DNA of 64,000 bases from Dendrolimus kikuchii (Eukaryota; Arthropoda; Insecta; Lepidoptera; Lasiocampidae), in assembly GCA_019925095.2 (NCBI GenBank), contig CM034405.1:16021401-16085400 (forward strand). The letters are read 5' to 3'. A program made the position numbers and the translations under genes. Shown here piece after piece: positions 1 to 10,524 of the stretch (position 1 is its first letter; every line of letters starts with the position of its first letter). The notes below the pieces were generated by a model that had not been told where the DNA came from, searched no databases, and was given only the letters and a program-made list of their open reading frames with translations.

Positions 1-1029
1 AGATCATCCTATAAGTTATTTAATAAAATAGATTAGTAGCCATACCGAGGCGTTACTTCTCCCCTATACTTATTCCAAACTATGGAAGAAGATAATTAGG
101 AATGACAAAATCGCCCAATCATAACGTGTATATAAATAATAACCTAAATAGCCTAAAATAGCCCTTAGATGGCAGCAGAGCTATGGTAGTGTTGGCGGTT
201 TTTGGAGTTGTAATTTTCACTGATGATTGTCAATTTTAGTATATATTCTTCGTTCTTGTCCATATTGGCATCCTTTCTTGTGTTGTGCTAAATAAATTAA
301 TAAAGCCAGCAACAGTCTTTTTAGGCTTGTTCTTAGATCAATCGTTGCGAAATGCGCAAAAATGATGCTGGGCAGTTTATTGCGCGCTTCTCTTTTAACA
401 GTAACTAAAATTGCTTTGGAAGCCGTGGTAGAAGCATGACTTGCAATAAGTAATATTTATGTAAGATTCAGTTCTGAAATAGATGTGTATAATTATTTTC
501 AACTTATTTTTTGTGTAGTATAAAATACGGAGCGGACTATAAGCCTTAAAATGTTCGTTATAGCAGAATTTGAAACGATTCGTCGAAATACGCTTATAAG
601 AGTTCTAAAGCTGGCCTATATAATACGTCGAATATACATACCTTCTTCGACGTCCTTTATTAAATTTCGCCTCCCTCGGCCTGCTTTTATTTAAATTTGA
701 TTTTATGAGGACCCATTTTCGGCTTATAACTTTTCCAATACAATTGAAACGTGACTCATCGGAATACACGTTCGTTCTTTGATTTTTATTCATAGTAGTT
801 CTGTTACTCCATGTATAACCACTTTTATAATATACTCGTTAATTAAATCAAAAGATAAATTGGATTCTTACCCTAATTACGCGATCACAGTCAGGTAATG
901 CTCTATTAAATAAATAATATAATAATAGTGGCTGTTGTATTTGTCAAAGTTATTGTTCATATAGAAACTTTAAAAATTGTAAACATTTGCAATATTGCTA
1001 AGTTATGACAATGTGCAATAATACAAAAC
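1..1029. other. AT-rich DNA, no gene seen
   Basis: No coding frame with protein-like composition, no RNA gene and no clear repeat. The text near 140-180 (AGCCCTTAGATGGCAGCAGAG) may be a piece of a dispersed repeat. Confidence 0.5.
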
Positions 1030-1215
1030 TAGGATATGCCCGCCTTCGTTCACGCTTGACTTGAAATTCCCGCGGGATTCCCGGGACACAAATTATCGCA
1101 GCATTTAAAAAAAAGAATGGAAACTGTCGGAATAAGTTAATTTTTATCCATTCAAACAACTTCAAATCGCTCCCGCGAAAATTCCTTCGGAATGTCCGGG
1201 ATACAAAAATATCAC
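1030..1215 (+). repeat. RTE-type noncoding repeat (family B)
   Basis: AGGATATGCCCGCCTTCGTT, then TTGAAATTCCCGCGGGATTC. Related copies lie at 32290-32712 (-) and 37775-38045 (+). Confidence 0.65.
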
Positions 1216-1391
1216 ACATTTTATTACCATTGGATCAGTACTCGATGGTCACTTTTTTATTAAAATAAGGCACTTCAGGCCAGTTATTGCCCATAAAGGA
1301 GTCAGAGATATTAATTAGACATTTTGAACTATTAGATGTTCTTTTCTAGTTCCCCTACTTTTGCTCTTTTGGACGTTAGTCATATAATATA

Positions 1392-1563
1392 TCACCTTGA
1401 GTTGTGTTCCGGCATTAGTGACCAGGATCCAGTCTCCCTTAAGAGAGCAGCAGCGCATTTGTAGCGTCTTTGGTGTTGCAAATGTCCATAGGCGATGGTA
1501 ACCGCTTTCCATCAAGTGGGCCGTCTGCCTGTCTGCTGATCTCCTGCAATAAAAAAATAAATA

Positions 1564-1571
<8 letters not shown>
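1392..1571 (+). repeat. SINE-like family A, 5'-truncated copy
   Basis: Thirteen copies of one 240-330 bp family occur in the window. I orient it so that it ends CTCCTGCAATAAAAAA. A full copy begins near CCGTGCAGGAACGGAGAAAG, has TGTTCCGGCATTAGTG.CCAGG in the middle and an A-tail, with no long ORF. This copy lacks the first half. Confidence 0.85.
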
Positions 1572-1622
<51 letters not shown>

Positions 1623-1652
1623 TGTGTGTATATATGTGTATGTACTTACACT

Positions 1653-1710
<58 letters not shown>
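1567..1710. repeat. (TA)n microsatellite, two blocks
   Basis: Two TA runs (about 1570-1620 and 1660-1709) separated by a TG-rich spacer. It sits directly at the A-tail of a SINE-like copy and probably grew from that tail. Confidence 0.95.
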
Positions 1711-1713
<3 letters not shown>

Positions 1714-2043
1714 GCGAAACATGTAACTGTTATCACTTAGCATAATATCTGCAAAAAATGTCCATATTTCAAACAAATAAATTACTTTGTGTTTGACTTT
1801 TGACTTTGACTTTACATCCTTGTACTTTTTCCATTGCCGCGATGTTCACTTTGGTTTTGTTTTCTGCGATCGTCGCTAGAGTTGTCCGTTGCATATTACT
1901 CATAAATCCAACATTAACACAAGCGTAACTTGCATGGGAAAATACACTGCGTTTGTCTGTCAATAGAAAAATGATGACGTAAAACGATGACGTCATCAGT
2001 GGTGGTTGTGATCAATACGACTGATTGCGAATCGTGAACTCCT

Positions 2044-2298
2044 ATGACCCGAAATCCTTCTGTTACTCCCTCCCATTCGATACTATACAATGAAGGGATT
2101 TATGACCGGGAAAAGGGTGTGGCGATACGACGTCAATATACTAAAATAGTTTATGATGTATGTTTAGAACATCATTTTGAGTGTGATAAAAGGTTATATG
2201 TTTCTAACAACATGTTTGAACTGTTTCAGGAGAAGAGTATAGTGTTAAATGAACCAAAAAATACATCGATCTCTTTGTTCTTTTATATAGCATTTTAA
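2044..2298 (+). other. 84-codon open frame leading into the tandem array, unrecognised
   Basis: The N-terminal 55 codons before the first array unit read like ordinary protein (IYDREKGVAIRRQYTKIVYD, VCLEHHFECDKRLYV); the last 29 come from the first array unit. I do not recognise a family. It may be a remnant exon or retroelement piece from which the array arose, or chance. Confidence 0.2.
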
Positions 2299-3830
2299 TC
2301 ATCAAGGTACACACAATTATTAAACCTGACTTAAATAGAATAGAATACAACATGTTTGAACTGTTTCAGGAGAAGAGTATATATAGTGTTAAATAAACCA
2401 AAAAATACATCGATCTCTTTGTTCTTTTATATAGCATTTTAATCATCAAGGTACACACAATTATTAAACCTGACTTAAATAGAATAGAATACAACATGTT
2501 TGAACTGTTTCAGGAGAAGAGTATATATAGTGTTAAATAAACCAAAAAATACATCGATCTCTTTGTTCTTTTATATAGCATTTTAATCACCAAGGTACAC
2601 ACAATTATTAAACCTGACTTAAATAGAATAAAATAAAACATGTTTGAACTGTTTCAGGAGAAGAGTATAGTGTTAAATGAACCAAAAAATACATCGATCT
2701 CTTTGTTCTTTTATATAGCATTTTAATCATCAAGGTACACACAATTATTAAACCTGACTTAAATAGAATAGAATACAACATGTTTGAACTGTTTCAGGAG
2801 AAGAGTATATATAGTGTTAAATAAACCAAAAAATACATCGATCTCTTTGTTCTTTTATATAGCATTTTAATCACCAAGGTACACACAATTATTAAACCTG
2901 ACTTAAATAGAATAAAATAAAACATGTTTGAACTGTTTCAGGAGAAGAGTATATATAGTGTTAAATAAACCAAAAAATACATCGATCTCTTTGTTCTTTT
3001 ATATAGCATTTTAATCATCAAGGTACACACAATTATTAAACCTGACTTAAATAGAATAAAATAAAACATGTTTGAACTGTTTCAGGACAAGAGTATAGTG
3101 TTAAATGAACAAAAAAAAATACATCGATCTCTTTGTTCTTTTATATAGCATTTTAATCATCAAGGTACACACAATTATTAAACCTGACTTAAATAGAATA
3201 GAATACAACATGTTTGAACTGTTTCAGGAGAAGAGTATATATAGTGTTAAATAAACCAAAAAATACATCGATCTCTTTGTATTTTTATACATACATACAT
3301 ACATAACTTCACGCCAGTTCCCTTGCGGGGTAGGCACGAACAACAGAGTGCCATTTAGGCCTATTCTTACACACCTCACTTGCCTCTTTGACATTCATAA
3401 CTCTTGTCATGCAAGCTCGTCTGTTCTTAAGGCTCCTGACATCACCTTCTGCTAGTACACGATCAATTTGATCATGGAAGGTGTGTCGTGGCCTTCCACG
3501 ACTTCTGCATCCATCCACTTTTGCATTGTATATCTGTTTAGTCATTCTTTCATCATGCATTTCCTTTCCACATGCCCGAACCACCGGAGCATTCCTTTCC
3601 TTACCTTTTGTATTTTTATATAGCATTTTAATCATCAAGGTACACACAATTATTAAACAATTAGAATAGAATACAACATTTTTGAACTGTGTCCGGAGAA
3701 GAATATATATAGTGTTAAATGAACCAAAAAATACATCGATCTCTTTGTATTTTTATATAGCATTTTAATCATCCAAACAGACACAATAATTATTAAACTT
3801 AACATAATAGAATAGAATAATACCTTAAAG
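2205..3830. repeat. Tandem array, 140/144-bp unit, about nine copies
   Basis: The phrase CATGTTTGAACTGTTTCAGG recurs at 2211, 2351, 2495, 2639, 2779, 2923, 3067 and 3209, giving spacings of 140, 144, 144, 140, 144, 144 and 142. A diverged ninth copy lies at 3679 beyond an inserted LINE. Long units carry GTATATATAG, short ones GTATAG. The ninth copy is the most diverged, as expected at the edge of an array kept uniform by unequal exchange. Confidence 0.95.
3290..3606 (-). mobile_element. RTE-type LINE 3' fragment with (ATGT)n tail and 14-bp target-site duplication
   Basis: On the - strand it encodes an RTE-like C-terminus (ERMTKQIYNAKVDGCRSRGR, RRACMTRVMNVKEASEVC, VVRAYPARELA, stop), then a short 3'UTR and a TATG/ATGT microsatellite tail at 3290-3304. 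TTTGTATTTTTATA is present on both sides (3276-3289 and 3607-3620), so the insertion unit is exactly bounded. It lies in the tandem array. Confidence 0.88.
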
Positions 3831-4099
3831 TTTCTAATTGTGATGTTAACATTTTTCATCATGTACCAAACATTTTCTATTTATTTTAATTAGTCGTTTA
3901 GTTTTGCATTTTGAATATTCATCAAAAATCTTGTGGCTGCATATATTATTCAAATGAAGTAGCTAATGTAATGTATAATTTGGTTCAATGACAGAGAGAC
4001 GGTTATCAAATGGTTATATGTTAAATATACAGATAATATTTTTTAACTCATACTGTTTTATTTTTGAACTATTCGGTATTTCTCTCTAGGGTCTTCTTC

Positions 4100-4440
4100 C
4101 TTTGTATAGAATTGAGGAGGTTGTGGCCTCGAGGTTTTACCCCGCCTGCAACTCTGTGGGCAACTGCCCACCCTGTAACTGGGTTTGGAGCCACTAGAGC
4201 CTTTCCTGCATGGCGATAGCTTTACAGCCGCTCTGTTTGGCCAATCTGCAGCGTCCGATGGTATTGGCGGGCTTTGTGATGGCTACTTCTGCGGCTTAGT
4301 TGGCCATTCATTGGCGTTCGGTGGCCATTTGTAGCTTCTGGTGGTATCGACTTCACGTCAACGCCTTGGTTAAGTGAGAGGTCGCGAGGAGTCGGCAGCC
4401 AAGTTGTGGTATTAATAAATAACTATTTTAGAGGTTCCAT
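4100..4440. other. GC-rich block, unidentified, probably repeat-derived
   Basis: About 330 bp of atypical composition (GTGGGCAACTGCCCACC stem, GGCCAATCTGCAGCG) ending in AATAAATAAC. No coding frame was seen. Perhaps another LINE 3'UTR. Confidence 0.3.
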
Positions 4441-4844
4441 AGCCAAATGACAAGAACAATGGACGTTCCTCGTCTCTGTGGACCTTGTCACTATGCGTCA
4501 AGAGACATGCATAGGGCCGATTTCTTATTTACTTATAATTGCATCACCTAATTTCCAAATCAGCAATGAAACTTGACTTACTGGGAGTAGGGCTATGTGA
4601 AATGTCCGTATGCGTATTATACCACCATGCTGCTTAGGTCTTCCGCCAAACAGTTTCACTATATTACGGAGAAAAGAGTAATAGGCATTGAAGTTAGACA
4701 ACGAGACTAACAAACTAATGTCTTAAAATGCGCAACACATTTATGGCGAAAGCTTTAAGATATTATAGGCGACAATGTGCACGAAGGTGTTCAATAGCTT
4801 GTCCATTTTTATTACACAAAACATAAATACGAAATACTAGAATT

Positions 4845-5055
4845 TTCACCGCGGCTAAACCGCGGGTCAAACACTCCGGAGTAGCTCTATTTTACTTACA
4901 TAAAAACTTAACTAGGTTTTTTATATGTATAAACCTTCAGTCAAAAATTATCTAATTGTTGGTGAAAGCCGCTCAAAAATCAGTTAGAAGGAGTTAGCGG
5001 ATATACACACAGACAGACAGTTTCAGAAAGCGACTTCGTTTTATTCTATGTAAAG
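4845..5055 (+). repeat. RTE-type LINE 3'-end repeat
   Basis: TTCACCGCGGCTAAACCGCG, then GTTGGTGAAAGCCGCTCA and GACTTCGTTTTATTCTATG. This is the common noncoding end of RTE LINEs in Lepidoptera. Confidence 0.6.
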
Positions 5056-5515
5056 ATAGAGAAGATATCGATATTATTGAACAGCACAGTATGCATATGA
5101 TGCCACTCGCCCTCTACTTTCCACGTCGTTCTCGAAATGACTGCCGATAAATCAAAACACTTGATAAATATTTTACTGCATAAATTTGCTACATCGAAAC
5201 CCCGAAAGCTTTCGACAAGAAACATGTTGGAAAAGCTGCGTCATTTATTATTTATGACAGAAATCCAACATTGTAAGTGACGTGCGACCTTCCGGGGTTT
5301 CGCGAATGATACCACTTAGCTTCCCCAAATGTTATTACATATTATCAAGATATATATACTTTTTTATCATACTTGAGGCATTGTTTATTCAATTTATTAG
5401 TCCTGACTCCGCATTCTGTATGTCTTAGTAATATTAATAAATAATAAAGCCTTTATTGCTTATTATATTATTTTTTTCTTACAAATATCTCTTAATGTAT
5501 AGTTTGTTCGTTTAT

Positions 5516-5812
5516 TTTTTATTGCATGAGTTCAGGCAGACGGCCCACTTGATAGAAAGTGGTTACCATCGCCTGTGGACATTTGCAATACCAAAGGTGC
5601 TACAAATGCGCGGCTGCTCTCTTAAAGGAGACTGGAACCTGGTCACTAATACACAAATCAAATTGGAACATAAATCAAAGTTATTACGGCAGAGTATTCT
5701 AGACTAGACCAGGGGTGGTAGCCATCCAGTCGGGCAAATACCCTACCACCTGGTTGTAGGTTGTTTTGTCGCCTCTTACGACACTGTATTCTTTCTCCGT
5801 TCCTGCACGGCT
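5516..5812 (-). repeat. SINE-like family A, near-complete copy
   Basis: Runs from the A-tail side (TTTATTGCATGAGTTCAGG) to TTCTTTCTCCGTTCCTGCAC on the given strand. Confidence 0.88.
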
Positions 5813-5914
5813 AATCGTAGTCACCAGCTTACCCCTTAGACATAGGCCTCCTCCAACTGTTTCCATTCGTTACTGTATATTGCCAGCCTAGATTGTGTCT
5901 TAATAATAAATAAA

Positions 5915-6555
5915 ATAATAACCCCGCAGGGGGGCTTTGTGGCGAAGCCTTAGGTGAGTAGCGACACCTCGTACCTGACTCCGGGGGCCAAGGCAAGGCC
6001 CCCGCCTCCGTGCTTGCCTTAAACAGCCGGCACGGAGTGGAGATCGCTAGAGCTAAGACTCAAGCTCCAGGTGTGGAAGTGATAAATGACCTAACGTCGG
6101 AAGTAGCTTCGGTGAACCTGCAGCCCACCTCTCGACACCCCTTAGCCACTCACACCCATGTTGCCCCTGTCTTTATGGCATTTTTTCGGGCCCATGCAGG
6201 GAGTGGCGAGTCACCGTCTGCCCATTTTTCCATGTTCCCTGAACATTACGACCGGCAGACGCCATAGTCCCCATATTCCCAGACCCCTAGTACCATTAGC
6301 AGTTCACCACAATAGCCCGGTACTTTTTGTCCTCATTTCCCACAATAGTCCTACACTGGCCGGGGCTTGTCCTTGGGTGCATTACTATATGGTGTGGACA
6401 GGGATAATCGCCGGTCAGTGTTACGACACATTTACATTAAATTTGTCAAGGGGCCTCTACGTGTTGGCCTTCCCATGGCCCCACGCAAGCCCCCCAAAAG
6501 TCCGGGCCATTTTTATGGCCCGTGGTCTTGAAAGACATACAGTATAATAAAATAA
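5915..6555 (+). mobile_element. GC-rich LINE 3'UTR-like unit
   Basis: A 630-bp block much richer in G+C than its surroundings, starting AACCCCGCAGGGGGGC and ending AGTATAATAAAATAATAATA. The two overlapping forward ORFs (6010-6267 and 6158-6547) do not resemble proteins. The A-rich end suggests a LINE 3'UTR, directly before a SINE. Family not identified. Confidence 0.4.
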
Positions 6556-6559
6556 TAAT

Positions 6560-7015
6560 AGCAGCCCATAAATGTCCCACTGTTGGGCTCGGGCCTCCCA
6601 TTATAGGGGGGGAACGGACAGTATACCCGCCACGCTTGTCCAAGACGGCTTGGCAGATTTGACACAGCGGTTATCTCGATGTGCAGGTTGCATCACGATG
6701 TTTTCGTTCACCCTTGTTAGCACGTGGTAATTGTAACAATATGCACATTTGATCAGAAAACTGACTAAGTGGTGCATGCGTTCCAGCCAGGAGCGAACCC
6801 GCGCCCTTTTGAGTTTGGGACGCGTGCGCTAGTCATTACTCAACCACGACATAAATGTCCCACTGCTGAGCTCGGGGCTCTCCATATTTGGTGGAATGAA
6901 CGGGGTATACCCGCCCCGTTTGTCCAAGGCAAATTGACGGGTGTCACACGTCAGTCATCTCGATGAGGTTTCATCATAATGTATTTCTTCACTGTAAGCA
7001 TGTGGTAATTATTAT
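6560..7015 (-). mobile_element. tRNA-derived SINE, two partial copies in tandem
   Basis: The phrase CATAAATGTCCCACTG occurs at about 6567 and 6849. Both are followed by GGAA/TGAACGG...GTATACCCGCC and TCTCGATG...TGCATCACGATG-type text, typical of lepidopteran tRNA-related SINEs. The first copy reaches the tRNA-like head in reverse (GGAGCGAACCCGCGCCC, complement of a B box) at about 6789-6805. Confidence 0.75.
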
Positions 7016-7186
7016 GACTGTATGTGACCTACAGCTGATTATTTTGGATACTTTTATAGATACATAATATTTCATTGTTTTCAGGACTTTTAGACAAACT
7101 ATGTATTTTTAACAAGTTGATGTGCATTTTTAATTTTGGTTTTAATCTAACGATTCGGCCATATTTCTAAAAAAAAAAATCTATTG

Positions 7187-7447
7187 CACGTAAGGGGCGA
7201 CTAAAAAAACCACAATCAGGTGGTATGATATTGGTTCGTCTGTATAGCTACCACCCCTGGTCCAGAGTATGTCGCCATAACAACCTTGTGTTCCGGCATT
7301 AGTGGTCTGGTTCCAGTCTCCCTTTAGAGAGCGGCAGCACATTGATAGCACCTTTGAGGTTAAGAGATGATGTTTATCTGCGATGGTGGTAACCGCTGTC
7401 CATCAGATGGGCCGTTTGCCTGTCTGCTGAACTCGTGGAATAATAAA
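7187..7447 (+). repeat. SINE-like family A copy
   Basis: Starts at AAGGGGCGACTAAAAAAACC and ends at GAACTCGTGGAATAATAAAT; diverged, without a long A-tail. Confidence 0.85.
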
Positions 7448-7454
7448 TCAGAGG

Positions 7455-9099
7455 ACTAAAAGGGCACTACGCTACGGTATGACATTGAATGATTCAAGTC
7501 TATGTTTAATGCATTACTTTGGTTGATTCATCTAAATTGAAATAAACATAATTCAAAATAATATAAAAATCTAATGTTTTTGTGTTTTATGAGTAGGTAG
7601 GTATATTCTGTTAATTAAGTGTATTTTTAGTTCGCGACAATTATTTTTAAAGACAAATATTATGTGTGTAAGATTAGCTTAACTTAATTTAGTAGAATTC
7701 CAATAAATAATTATGTACCAATAAAATTTAAATGTTTGTCTGCGATTTCAAAATAATTACCAAAAAGTGCAAATTCATATTTACACAAATGACAGATTTT
7801 AGAACGTTTCTGTCAGTCTGTCTGAAAGTAGGTATGTCCTAAATACGCTCTGAAACGGCTTTGATGTGCCGTATCATATACATAATTAGTGATTCTGTAT
7901 CGTGTTTAATGACCTTTCCATAATTGTCCTGGCTTTCGCTTGTAATCACTTCGGGGAGCCCTTTAATGCGGTATCTGGGTCATATTTAGCGTCATATTTA
8001 GACCCTTCAGGATGAGTTTGTGAATCCTTCATTAGAGTGTGTGGTTATCCTATCATTTTCTATTCATACTCCTGGGTATGTTTTTTCCTTACGAAACAAA
8101 TGGGAAAACTTAATAGGGTAAACCATATACCATTGTTGGTACCCCAGTACCTGGCACTCACTGAATTTATTCGAGATAATTAAAAACCATAATATTTTCT
8201 ATTTGTAGCCATATAATAATATTATTATTATCATTGTATGCCTACAAAAAAAATCTTAATGGTTTGAATAAATTACCAGAGTGCCAACTATTGAACTGGG
8301 GTGCCAACAATGGCATATTTTCCCGTACTAGTTTATTTATTTAGGCAAATCCCGAATGGCAGGTATAACCAACTTATGTATGTATTTGTATGTGCCGCAA
8401 AATGTTTCAAAATAACTTTCCGTTTTCCTTAAAACATGTTATTAACATCGTTGGTTCAATACAATAAAGTTTTTTGATCAATTTAATATTGTTGTTTATA
8501 TAGTAGATTGTTACACGAGAGATGAAAGTGATATATTTAGGCACCGTATGATTTGGCGCACGAACGTAGTGAGGGCTCTAATAGTTCCGAGTGCCTAAAT
8601 AGGCCTTTCACCCGAGGTTAACCACTCTGCTTTTCATTTCGAATATAAGGAAAGTAAATAGAAACTGATTAGTTAAACAAACAACTGCTTTTCTAATGAA
8701 ATCAAGCGTTAAATCCATATCTAAATCTGATGAACTCATTTAATACGATAATAATACTCATATGAAACGTCAAGGAAATTACTTTTTCTGTGGAATTCTA
8801 CAAGCCAGTATTTTTTTTTGTCGCTACAGTAAACATTCAGCTGAAATTTATGTAAATTAAATAATAATTTAGTAAAAAGTAATTTATAAGTATTAAATGA
8901 TATTACAACATTGATGATATTTTTTTACTACAATTTATGCCGCGATTTGCATAGTTTTAAAATTTTTTGACAAGAGAGAATATCGTCTCTCATGGACGAA
9001 AAATACTGTTCTCATCCCTGTGATCAGGCAACTCCAAGCGTACTTTCAGAATATGAGAAATGAAAAAGATATTTACCCCCCGCTAAAGACCTACTGTCG
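7455..9099. other. AT-rich DNA upstream of the B56 promoter region
   Basis: Apart from the palindrome at 8508-8626 I see no gene or recognisable element. Region 8080-8340 has a repeated CCATTGTTGGTACCCCAG / GGGGTGCCAACAATGGC inverted pair, suggesting another small foldback repeat. Confidence 0.4.
8508..8626. repeat. Imperfect palindrome, MITE-like
   Basis: TGAAAGTGATATATTTAGGCAC pairs with GTGCCTAAATAGGCCTTTCA across about 115 bp. Confidence 0.5.
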
Positions 9100-10136
9100 T
9101 ATCGCTTGGACTGTAAATAAAACAGTGTATACATTAGAGGCCTTTCAACAAACCTATTCCGGGAAGTGAATCGGACTATTCGGAGTCGATTAAACGGCCG
9201 ATGGTGGCGAGGGGAAGCGGGATCCGTCTGGCGCAGGCATGCCGCAACGGGGACTGCTACCGGGCCCCCTCGCGTTCAACCCAAACAAAGTTCGCCCTCG
9301 CGTGTTCACCTACCCTCGGTTCGCTTTTGTTTTTCCACTGTAGAAAAATAGCAACCTCCCCCCACCCGATCATTTCCCCGGAATCAGATCTTCATACTTT
9401 GCACCGTAAACATTTGCAAGCGATAAACCTTATAACCTCTGTCAGATTTATGTTCCATCCGATGATGTGTGATATGATACGAAAGCAATATTCGGCGACA
9501 TGAAATCGACACTCGAATGTCAACCAATTATGCGGCATATTTTTATCTCGACCTTGGCCGTATCGACTCGTCAGAAGCAATTAAACGTAAAAACGATACC
9601 ATCAGTCATAAATCAGCTGATCGATGTTTACTCTTATTAGGTAAGTAATTTAGTTGCGGTTCATTACGCTTTTCGCTTATATCACGCACGTAACTTGTTT
9701 GCTGTCATCTACGGACCGAAGCGTTTTCGACCCCTGACCTCCGACGAATTATGAAACCGTCTCTAAATATATAGGGCTGTTACACTCTGAAATGCGGAAG
9801 GGAGCATTTGGAGTTTAGACGACGTCTCTTCCGCTCAATGAATACGCATGAAACTCGGGTACGACAGTTCGATCCAATCAAATCGGACGCGTAAGAAGCT
9901 CACTATCTATCGGCGTTATTATGTAAATCGTAGACGGCGGCGCGACGCGCCAACCCTGCCGGAGGTTGTATAGAGCGGCGCGGGGCGTGAGTGTGAGGCG
10001 GGGCGGGCGAGGTGCGCGCGCACGTGCAGCAAGCCTCGGCGTCGGGAGTGCGTGGCAGTGAGGCCGCCCCCGCAGCTCGCACCGGTCCCGGCGCCGCCGG
10101 CTCCCGTTCGGATGCCGCTGCCGGCCGCCGCCTGCG
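9100..10136 (+). promoter_or_regulatory. GC/CpG-rich probable promoter and 5'UTR of the B56 gene
   Basis: Base composition changes sharply here from AT-rich flanks to GC-rich, CpG-dense DNA that continues through exon 1 to about 10.5 kb. A TATA-like AAATATATAG lies near 9765, followed by a block without repeats that leads into the first ATG at 10137. This is what a promoter and 5'UTR would look like, but no transcription start can be fixed from sequence alone. The open frames seen on both strands in 9166-9580 and 9878-10522 are explained by GC richness. Confidence 0.4.
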
Positions 10137-10524
10137 ATGGTCCACGCCGGGCCGGCCGCGCGCGCGCCCTCTCGCGCGATGTTCACCGCCGCTGAGACCA
10201 AGCCGCGTCGCGCCGTCTCGCCGCTGGGTATACCTAAATCCCCGTCGTTCCACTCGGGCCTAGACCTCGTCGCCAGCCAAGCGGCCACCAAGCGATCGGA
10301 GAGTGTGTCGGACGTAGCGCGCGCGTTCCGTTTCGCGCTGTTTGCAGGCACCGGCATGGAGGGCCAGGGCCAGGGCCCGCCGCCGAAGGCGCCGTCGCCG
10401 CCGGACGCGCGCAGTCCGCCGCCCCCGCCCGCCGCCGCCGCGGCCTCCGTGTCGCCGGAGCGCCCGACGCAGATCCCCAATGCCGATAAGGAGAGTTTGA
10501 TGGTGCAGCTCCCCCTTCTCAAAG
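10137..10524 (+). CDS. wrd: B56 gene exon 1 (N-terminal, Ala/Pro-rich)
   Basis: Encodes residues 1-129 plus one base of codon 130. It ends ...VQLPLLK, with the donor GTTCGT at 10525; the split codon becomes GAT (Asp) with exon 2, giving the PLLKDAP phrase seen at this place in B56 delta and epsilon. Proline/alanine runs occupy about residues 78-104. A sequence resembling a splice acceptor (CTGTTTGCAG) ends at 10347, just before an in-frame ATG at 10356, so a shorter alternative first exon is possible. The start at 10137 is the most upstream ATG in frame, not a proven one. Confidence 0.8.

Noticed and set aside
1470..1736. Open frames of alternating Ile-Tyr
   Set aside because: They are translations of the (TA)n microsatellite.
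2205..3830. A CRISPR array
   Set aside because: The units are 140-144 bp and directly abutting without spacers, and the host is an animal; it is a minisatellite.
6010..6547. Two overlapping forward frames as a gene
   Set aside because: Pro/His-rich translation of a GC-rich repeat block that ends in an A-rich tail, with no protein resemblance.
9878..10522. Long reverse-strand open frame (214 codons) over B56 exon 1
   Set aside because: It mirrors the GC-rich exon; low-complexity Ala/Gly/Arg composition and no family resemblance. The + strand frame splices into the B56 core.
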